From the NCBI GenBank assembly GCA_038209195.1, contig JBBQXY010000119.1, positions 1 through 18,740 of the forward strand: a stretch of 18,740 nt of DNA. Reading direction: 5' to 3'. A program made the position numbers and the translations under genes. The stretch comes from JBBQXY01 sp038209195. GTDB taxonomy: Bacteria; Chloroflexota; Ktedonobacteria; Ktedonobacterales; Ktedonobacteraceae. The notes under the pieces were generated by a model. That model made no database searches. It was given only the letters and a program-made list of their open reading frames with translations, and was not told the origin of the DNA. This document shows positions 14,335 through 18,740 of this stretch, in pieces. How positions within the stretch are numbered: position 1 is the stretch's first letter; every line of letters starts with the position of its first letter.

Positions 14335-14910
14335 ATGCAAAAACAACAGTTTGCCGACTTTGATCTGTTAGCCGTTTTCAGCGATGAGACCAAAGCAGAG
14401 GCAGCGGAGGCAAAACTTCATAAAGAAGGCTTTGGCGCGGACGAGGTCTTTCGCCTGGCAAGTAGCGTAGTGAAAAACGGCGAATTTCTTGATCATGGGC
14501 CGAACCGTAATCGCAGTTCAGTCTTTCTGCAAACAAGACGTGCAGGGCCAAATCCAGCGCTGGTTGTCCTGTTCGCCGTCATCTTTGGTCTGGTCTTGGG
14601 CGCGCTCTTGTTCGTCTCACACTTTGCCGTTGCCGCCATCCCAGAACCAACATCGGCAATAGCTGGAGTCATTGTCGGCGTCATTCTGGGGGCCGCCCTC
14701 GGGTTACTGAGGCGTGGGCGTGTGCTGGGTGCCATTGGACAGGACATGACAAAAGTCAATCCCACCAGTAAAAAACCATCACAGGATGAACTGACTGTCG
14801 TTGCCGTGCGCTTCCCCGCCGCCGAGAACATCACCCGCAAATCGCGAGCACGCGCTATCCTACTGACCACCGGAGGGAAGATCGACAGAAGCGTCGGCAG
14901 AGATGAATAG
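14335..14910 (+). CDS. Two-helix membrane protein, possibly GSP17M-like N-terminus, unknown function
   Basis: 191 residues from ATG 14335, which follows AGGAG by eight bases; a longer frame from TTG 14305 lacks such a site. The soluble N-terminus (~5-45, 'FDLLAVFSDETKAEAAEAKLHKEGFG') resembles the strand-helix pattern of general-stress-protein 17M-like domains. Two Gly-rich transmembrane segments lie at ~75-97 and ~108-126 with a short loop between. The soluble C-terminus (~145-191) has a strand 'ELTVVAVRF' followed by a helix that could pair with the N-terminal domain. The family assignment is tentative. It lies 103 bases after dnaA and before clpS, all on the plus strand. Confidence 0.75.
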   Translation: MQKQQFADFDLLAVFSDETKAEAAEAKLHKEGFGADEVFRLASSVVKNGEFLDHGPNRNRSSVFLQTRRAGPNPALVVLFAVIFGLVLGALLFVSHFAVAAIPEPTSAIAGVIVGVILGAALGLLRRGRVLGAIGQDMTKVNPTSKKPSQDELTVVAVRFPAAENITRKSRARAILLTTGGKIDRSVGRDE

Positions 14911-15045
14911 AAACTTTGTGTAAATCCCTACCAGCAATAGGACTCTTTTCTGGAAAGCTAGTAATCTATTGGTGGCTCGTTTACAATAGAGGAAGAAGGT
15001 TCTTTACTATACATTCTACTGATATTATTTCGGAGACAGCTACCT

Positions 15046-15354
15046 ATGCCATTGAATCATGTTGCCTACCCTGATCAAGAGGTGGACACAGAGAAGCTCC
15101 TTCGCCTACGTGCGAAACTCCTCCCACCTTTTCGTGTTGTCCTCTTTGATGATGACTACAATGAGATGAACTATGTTATTTTCGTCCTGCTCCACGCCAT
15201 CAACAACCTCACCCAACCAGAGGCCGAGCGCATCATGCTCACGGCCCACCTGAAGGGAAGCGCTGTTGCTGCTGTCTGCCCCAAAGAGACAGCAGAATTT
15301 TACCAGGAGCGGCTAAAAAACTATGGTCTCACTGCTACCATCGAACCTGAGTAA
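15046..15354 (+). CDS. clpS: ClpS-like Clp protease adaptor
   Basis: 102 residues. ClpS docks on the ClpA/ClpC N-domain and delivers substrates with N-degrons. 'PPFRVVLFDDDYNEMNYVIFVLLHAI' and 'AERIMLTAHLKGSAVAAVCPKETAEFYQERL' follow the ClpS fold from the first strand to the last helix. His68 matches E. coli His66, and Asp36 matches Asp35. The residue matching Asn34, which holds the substrate amino group, is Asp35 here ('LFDDDY' against 'LVNDDY'). The N-terminal extension (~1-27), needed for delivery in E. coli, is present. The ATG follows GGAG by ten bases. No clpA or clpC lies nearby. The fold is confident; N-degron specificity may differ because of the substitution. Confidence 0.9.
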   Translation: MPLNHVAYPDQEVDTEKLLRLRAKLLPPFRVVLFDDDYNEMNYVIFVLLHAINNLTQPEAERIMLTAHLKGSAVAAVCPKETAEFYQERLKNYGLTATIEPE

Positions 15355-15424
15355 GGGCGCCAATCACTCTCGCTTGCCCTGGACTTCTTTCTATCTGGCC
15401 TTCGCACATACCGTCAAGCATCGT

Positions 15425-15464
15425 AAGGAACCTGGCACGCATTCCATGCAGTGCCAGGTTCCTT
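15425..15464. terminator. Long hairpin after clpS
   Basis: AAGGAACCTGGCAC (15425-15438) pairs perfectly with GTGCCAGGTTCCTT (15451-15464). An inner stem GCAT/ATGC with a TCC loop continues past a one-base bulge. It lies about 70 bases after the clpS stop. The T-content after the stem is only slight (CGTTTG). Confidence 0.55.
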
Positions 15465-15480
15465 CGTTTGACAAGGCGTA

Positions 15481-15698
15481 CCCCTATTCCTTGCCGCCTG
15501 CGGTGGCAAGGAATAGGGGCTGCAAGGGGCGTCAGCCCCTTGACTGGGTCCTAGGGCTGCGCCCTAGCTTCCCTCCCTCCCTTCCCTGCCGCCGCAGGCG
15601 GCAAGCCAAAGCGAGGATGCAAGGGGCGTCAGCCCCTTGACTGGGTCCTAGGGCGCAGCCCTAGTTTCCCTTCCTCACCTGCCGCCGGAGGCGGCAAG
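15481..15698. repeat. Composite palindromic repeat, two further tandem copies
   Basis: It opens with an 18-pair hairpin (15481-15519, one G-U pair). Two copies of the element seen at 12118 follow: GCAAGGGGC...CCCCTTG, CTGGGTCCTAGGGC, a CT-rich tract and a TGCCGCC/GGCGGCA palindrome, ending at ~15605 and ~15698. In the second copy the centre of the CTAGGGC palindrome is GCA instead of TGC. With the hairpin at 15425 this fills most of the 15355-15911 gap. Confidence 0.9.
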
Positions 15699-15738
15699 TT
15701 CCAAAAATAGCATGTGATAGTGGATGAGTGGTTGAACT

Positions 15739-15757
15739 GATAGAAATTATCATTTTC
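15739..15757. promoter_or_regulatory. Weak Fur-box-like sequence upstream of the Usp promoter
   Basis: This 19-base stretch matches 14 of 19 positions of the classical Fur box (GATAATGATAATCATTATC) by hand alignment. It lies 17 bases upstream of the -35 hexamer. AT-rich DNA gives such matches by chance, so it is only a candidate. Confidence 0.2.
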
Positions 15758-15774
15758 ATTGTGCGAAAATGCCA

Positions 15775-15803
15775 TTGACTACACACATTTTTGGTTATAG
15801 AAT
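15775..15803 (+). promoter_or_regulatory. Sigma-70-type promoter for the universal stress protein gene
   Basis: TTGACT (15775-15780) and TAGAAT (15798-15803) are separated by exactly 17 bases. Each differs from consensus at one position. Transcription would start near 15810, giving a leader of about 100 bases. Confidence 0.6.
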
Positions 15804-15911
15804 CAGTATAACCTGCGTGGAACGCATCGACGACGATCCGCTGAAAAAGCAGAAAACTGAAGATTGCACACATGATGCTGTTTATCATACTCCACCAGGA
15901 GGGGAGAAATC

Positions 15912-16415
15912 ATGGTTCATCTATGGCGACCAAAAGCCAGAGACGAGGCAGAAAGCAACAAAGGAGCTCCAGGGGTTGGGGCGACAGGCGATATTGCCGT
16001 TATTATCGACGGCAAAAAGCTTGATAACGAGTTGGTACGTCTGGCCTGTCTCATGGCAAAAAAAGCAAAACGAAAAGTTCACCTTGTACATATTATTGAA
16101 GTCCCACGTACCCTACCACTGAAGGCCGTTCTCACCAAAGAGTCAGATAATGCCGATAAACTCTTGACCACCGCCCTGCTCATCGCAGAAGAAGCTGGCT
16201 GTGAAGCCGTCGCCGAAGTCGTGCAGGCCCGTGACGCCGGCACAGCCATCGTTGATGAAGCACGCGATCACGCCTGCGCGTTGATCTTGCTAGGACTGGT
16301 ACGCGACCCCACAAAACAGCACAGCGATCTGGGCAAGACCATTCCATACGTGCTCACTAATGCCCCTTGCCGTGTTTGGGTTGTCCAGGACCCCATACCG
16401 AAAGAGTCTACCTAA
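15912..16415 (+). CDS. Universal stress protein (UspA family)
   Basis: 167 residues, one Usp domain with a ~25-residue polar N-terminal extension. The fold is a Rossmann-like alpha/beta unit: 'GDIAVIIDGKKLDNELVRLACLMAKK' (first strand and helix), 'KVHLVHIIEV', then 'CALILLGLVRD' and 'LGKTIPYVLTNAPCRVWVVQD' at the end. In ATP-binding Usps the loop reads GxxG-(9)-G-S/T. Here Gly128 and Gly141-Lys-Thr are kept but the second Gly of the first pair is not, so nucleotide binding is uncertain. The ATG follows a strong AGGAGGGG. It has its own promoter and a following hairpin, so it is probably monocistronic. Usp proteins typically act in starvation or stress survival; the specific role here is unknown. 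Confidence 0.88.
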   Translation: MVHLWRPKARDEAESNKGAPGVGATGDIAVIIDGKKLDNELVRLACLMAKKAKRKVHLVHIIEVPRTLPLKAVLTKESDNADKLLTTALLIAEEAGCEAVAEVVQARDAGTAIVDEARDHACALILLGLVRDPTKQHSDLGKTIPYVLTNAPCRVWVVQDPIPKEST

Positions 16416-16463
16416 AAAAACATTCTTAGCATAACCTTGCTTATGTGCATCCACTAATTTTCG

Positions 16464-16501
16464 ATAATGTACCCCGTGAACGCTCGCTCATGGGGCATTA
16501 T
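16464..16501. terminator. Hairpin after the universal stress protein gene
   Basis: ATAATG + CCCCGTGA (16464-16479) pairs with TCATGGGG + CATTAT (16488-16501), 14 pairs including one G-U, with a two-base bulge. It is about 50 bases after the stop codon. Only a short T-rich tail (GTATTTCC) follows. Confidence 0.5.
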
Positions 16502-16529
16502 GTATTTCCAAAACTCGTTGCACGAAATA

Positions 16530-16538
16530 TGATATAAT
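16530..16538 (+). promoter_or_regulatory. Extended -10 promoter for the GAF gene
   Basis: TGATATAAT is a perfect match to the extended -10 TGnTATAAT. No -35 is seen at 17 bases. The transcript would start near 16545, about 100 bases before the GAF gene. Confidence 0.6.
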
Positions 16539-16642
16539 TACTATAGACTGATATTGTTCCTCCTACTTTCGTCACGTACTCTAGCCACTTTACCTGCTAT
16601 GCCCATGTATCCAGATTCGCCTCTACGGAAAGGATAGTTTAG

Positions 16643-17236
16643 ATGACAACACAATCGCAATCGTCCGGTTCTCCAAGCCGTACCCATAAAGACTATTACA
16701 CCGCCCTCTACCAGGCCGCCTTGGCCATCGCATCAAGCCTTGAGTTAGAGGAAGTCTTACAGCGTGTCGTCACCAGTATAACCGAAGCGATGCAGATCAA
16801 AGCCTGTTCTCTGCGTCTCCTTGATGAACGCAGCGGGCAACTCCAAATGAGTGCCATGTACGGTCTAAGTGGCGACTATCTGGCAAAAGGTCCTGTCGAC
16901 GTGGATCATAGCCCCATCGATAGCGCAACCCTCAAGGGTACACACGTCATCATACCGGATGTAAGCACTGACAGCCGTTTCCAATATCAAGCCGCCGCCA
17001 GGCGCGAAGGCATCGTCTCCGTACTGAGCGTCCCGCTCGCCGTTCACGGGAGTGCCATCGGCGTCATGCGCGTCTACACCGGTGAACCCCGCACTTTTCA
17101 TGAAGACGATATCCAGTTTCTCACCTTGCTCGCCGCCTTATCCGCGTTGGCCATCGACAATGCGCGCCTCTACGACGGCCTTAAACAATCCTATGACGGC
17201 GTAATGGACGTCCTCTGGGGCAGCGCCGCCCGTTAA
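16643..17236 (+). CDS. Stand-alone GAF domain protein
   Basis: 197 residues. A short polar N-terminus and an amphipathic helix ('YYTALYQAALAIASSLELEEVLQRVVTSI') lead into one GAF domain (~36-180). GAF hallmarks are 'ACSLRLLDERSGQL', 'SVLSVPLAVHGSAIGVMRVY' and 'FHEDDIQFLTLLAALSALAIDNARLY'. No kinase, cyclase or DNA-binding output domain follows, so it would act through a partner. The first two helices could mediate dimerisation. No conserved Cys-rich redox motif is seen, so the ligand is not predictable. The ATG follows GGAAAGGA at normal distance, and an extended -10 lies upstream. The stop is 79 bases from the convergent DUF711 gene, with a shared terminator between. Confidence 0.88.
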   Translation: MTTQSQSSGSPSRTHKDYYTALYQAALAIASSLELEEVLQRVVTSITEAMQIKACSLRLLDERSGQLQMSAMYGLSGDYLAKGPVDVDHSPIDSATLKGTHVIIPDVSTDSRFQYQAAARREGIVSVLSVPLAVHGSAIGVMRVYTGEPRTFHEDDIQFLTLLAALSALAIDNARLYDGLKQSYDGVMDVLWGSAAR

Positions 17237-17265
17237 CCGCCCATGAATGTAAAAGCTATATCGGC

Positions 17266-17311
17266 AAATATGAGTGAGGTGGTAGGACTCCCTACCACCT
17301 CACTCATATTT
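17266..17311. terminator. Bidirectional terminator between GAF and DUF711 genes
   Basis: The arms 17266-17286 and 17291-17311 are perfectly complementary over 21 bases with an ACTC loop. It sits between two convergent genes. On the plus strand it is followed by a pyrimidine-rich CTTCTTATCT tract, and on the minus strand by no U-run. Confidence 0.75.
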
Positions 17312-17315
17312 CTTC

Positions 17316-18506
17316 TTATCTGACCATTGTGTTGGTCAAATAAGGCGATGTAAATGTGGTACGTTCGCCGACACGTTTCCCTGGCACGGGAAAGAGTCGT
17401 GCCGACAATGGTTTGTTCAGGCGCGCCGCCAAAGTACCCACATCCAGCAATAGATGAGCAATCTCCTCCACCGGAGTATCGCCCGCTAGTGGCAGTGTAT
17501 CCAGACCGGTACCGCAGACAGCAGAGTAGAGCAGCAATTGATGTGCGTGTACCCGGCCCTCTTCCCAGCGATGCCCCAGCACGGCATCTTCTAATACTGG
17601 CAACATTAACCCACAATAACCGCAAGTAGCCAGCACAGCAGCGGGTACCTTCAAAGCTCTCGTCAAAGCCGCCGCCACAGCCAGCGTACCCGGCGACCCA
17701 AAAGGCCCGTAGCCACACAGTTCGAATGCCGTAATAATACTATCCTCCCCTAACGGCGCAGGCGATAGATCAATCCCCCCGTAATGCAAACCGCTGGACT
17801 CCGCTAGCGCCTCTGTCACCTTAACGATAGGCACAGCTTGCTGTAGGAGAGCCGCTCTCACCACCTCACTCACCTGCTGCAGATCGAGCGGTGAGGCAGA
17901 ATTACTGCGTTGCAACAAGCGCAGTGCATCGACGACAATACCTGCCCCTTGCAGCCCTATTGACAAACTGGCAGGGCCACTGTGATACGCCGAAGGGAAA
18001 AATGGGCTACCAGCTTCAACACAAGCCAACGCCGCAAAGCGAAAATTGCCAAAGCCCTCCTCCGTCTCACGCGCCAACCGTTGCATCACCCGCGCCGTTG
18101 GCAAAGCTGCGGCCGACTGCACTCCGGCAGTCGGCGTGGCAAGTTGGACAGTCGCATTCATAGCACTGGTTGAGGCCAGCCAATCAGCTATTTCAGCTAT
18201 CCGCTCCAAAGGAAAGCCTGGACGAAGCGTTTGCGCCGTTCCCAACGAACAGAAATGAATATCGGCCTCGTCCAACATGCGCTGCAATTGCTGCACATAG
18301 GCGAGCAAATCTTTTGCCGACCAGTCCGCCAGATCATCAAACACTGATCGCGTCGAAATGCGTACCGTCTGCACCTCATAGCCCTCCTCCGCGAAACGAC
18401 TGCTCGCCTTCCGTAATAGCGCGGCAGCCCCTCTGATAGCCGTAGCAGTAAGAGGATGAGCCTCCTCAATCCCTATCGTAATAGTGCGTATCGGTGGATT
18501 AGCCAT
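17316..18506 (-). CDS. DUF711 family protein
   Basis: 396 residues, family-typical for DUF711 (PF05167), a widespread family without a firmly established reaction. Diagnostic blocks are 'IRTITIGIEE' at the N-terminus, 'GIDLSPAPLGEDSI', 'FGSPGTLAVAAALT', 'GYCGLMLPVLED' (~296-307), 'YSAVCGTGLDTLPLAGD' (~327-343) and 'RLNKPLSARLFPVPGKRVGE'. The Cys residues in the GYCG and VCGTG blocks and the Gly-rich loops are the conserved candidates for an active site. In some other bacteria the family partners an ACT-domain protein, but none is seen here. The ATG follows GAGGT by seven bases. It is transcribed towards the GAF gene; a TATAAT-like box lies just upstream on the minus strand (18542-18547). Confidence 0.92.
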   Translation of the reverse strand: MANPPIRTITIGIEEAHPLTATAIRGAAALLRKASSRFAEEGYEVQTVRISTRSVFDDLADWSAKDLLAYVQQLQRMLDEADIHFCSLGTAQTLRPGFPLERIAEIADWLASTSAMNATVQLATPTAGVQSAAALPTARVMQRLARETEEGFGNFRFAALACVEAGSPFFPSAYHSGPASLSIGLQGAGIVVDALRLLQRSNSASPLDLQQVSEVVRAALLQQAVPIVKVTEALAESSGLHYGGIDLSPAPLGEDSIITAFELCGYGPFGSPGTLAVAAALTRALKVPAAVLATCGYCGLMLPVLEDAVLGHRWEEGRVHAHQLLLYSAVCGTGLDTLPLAGDTPVEEIAHLLLDVGTLAARLNKPLSARLFPVPGKRVGERTTFTSPYLTNTMVR

Positions 18507-18583
18507 ACTGTGAACCTCATTTCTTGTAATGTATTGTCTGCATTATATAGTATAAGGTAATGTGCGCATATAAATGCTCTGTA

Positions 18584-18740
18584 GGGGCCGGTTTACCGCG
18601 CCCCATACGCATTAAGTTAAGGATTGATAAGCACTTCAATTCCCCGCCAGGGCGACCGCAAGGGTCGCCCCTACTATACCCGAGGCGGCTCTGCGAGCCG
18701 CTTTGCAAAGAGAAAGGCCAATGGTATATAGTAGGGGCGA
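18584..18740. repeat. GTAGGGGCG-type dispersed palindromic repeats at the right edge
   Basis: A hairpin GGGGC-CGGT/ACCG-C-GCCCC lies at 18584-18604. GGGCGACC-GCAAG-GGTCGCCC lies at 18650-18670, followed by CTACTATA. A further GCGGCT/AGCCGC palindrome is near 18685-18701. TATAGTAGGGGCGA at the very end begins another copy in the opposite orientation. Such GTAGGGGCGACC repeats occur in many environmental bacterial genomes. No gene is seen beyond 18506. Confidence 0.75.

Noticed and set aside
15323..15640. 105-codon open frame after clpS
   Set aside because: It starts inside clpS and runs through a hairpin and the palindromic repeats, so it is not a plausible gene.
15769..16122. 117-codon open frame before the Usp gene
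   Set aside because: It overlaps the Usp gene in another frame and starts in its promoter; the Usp frame has the strong ribosome site and the conserved fold.

Overview
The window looks like a chromosomal segment of a Ktedonobacteria-type Chloroflexota bacterium. This is an inference from content, not a database match. The clues are a 3' fragment of an ISKra4-type transposase (a family named from Ktedonobacter racemifer), zinc-ribbon/FHA proteins with long Pro/Ser/Thr/Gln-rich linkers, a Thr/Pro-rich lipoprotein, and several dispersed palindromic repeats. Codon use is fairly even along the window apart from the repeat-filled gaps. I see no tRNA, rRNA, CRISPR array or prophage.

Layout. The left edge holds the tail of a transposase, then a NarL/LiaS-type membrane histidine kinase (-) with no response regulator in view. 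A roughly 400-base divergent gap with an extended -10 promoter and a structured leader precedes a 702-residue protein (+), which has a degenerate receiver domain, a very long disordered linker and a C-terminal tandem repeat resembling MshEN (c-di-GMP-binding) motifs. A small membrane protein (+) meets a long run of minus-strand genes. In order of transcription these are a lipoprotein, two paralogous zinc-ribbon/FHA/helical proteins, a CrtI-like FAD oxidoreductase, MurA, a GlsB/YeaQ-type membrane protein and a 62-residue acidic protein. The MurA carries Asp in place of the catalytic Cys, the natural fosfomycin-resistant form.

The right half runs mostly on the plus strand: dnaA (GTG start, no dnaN beside it, no DnaA-box cluster seen), a two-helix membrane protein, a ClpS-like adaptor with Asn-to-Asp in its N-degron pocket, a universal stress protein and a stand-alone GAF protein. 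A convergent DUF711 gene (-) closes the set, and a GTAGGGGCG-type dispersed repeat fills the right edge.

Most gene ends carry long, near-perfect hairpins that usually lack a U-tract. Two intergenic gaps contain tandem copies of the same composite palindromic repeat. The functional theme is housekeeping (replication initiation, peptidoglycan precursor synthesis) mixed with signalling and stress proteins: histidine kinase, pseudo-receiver, FHA, GAF, Usp and ClpS. No single classical operon explains the region. The least explained items are the pseudo-receiver/MshEN-like protein and the FHA paralogue pair with its shared C-terminal helical domain.
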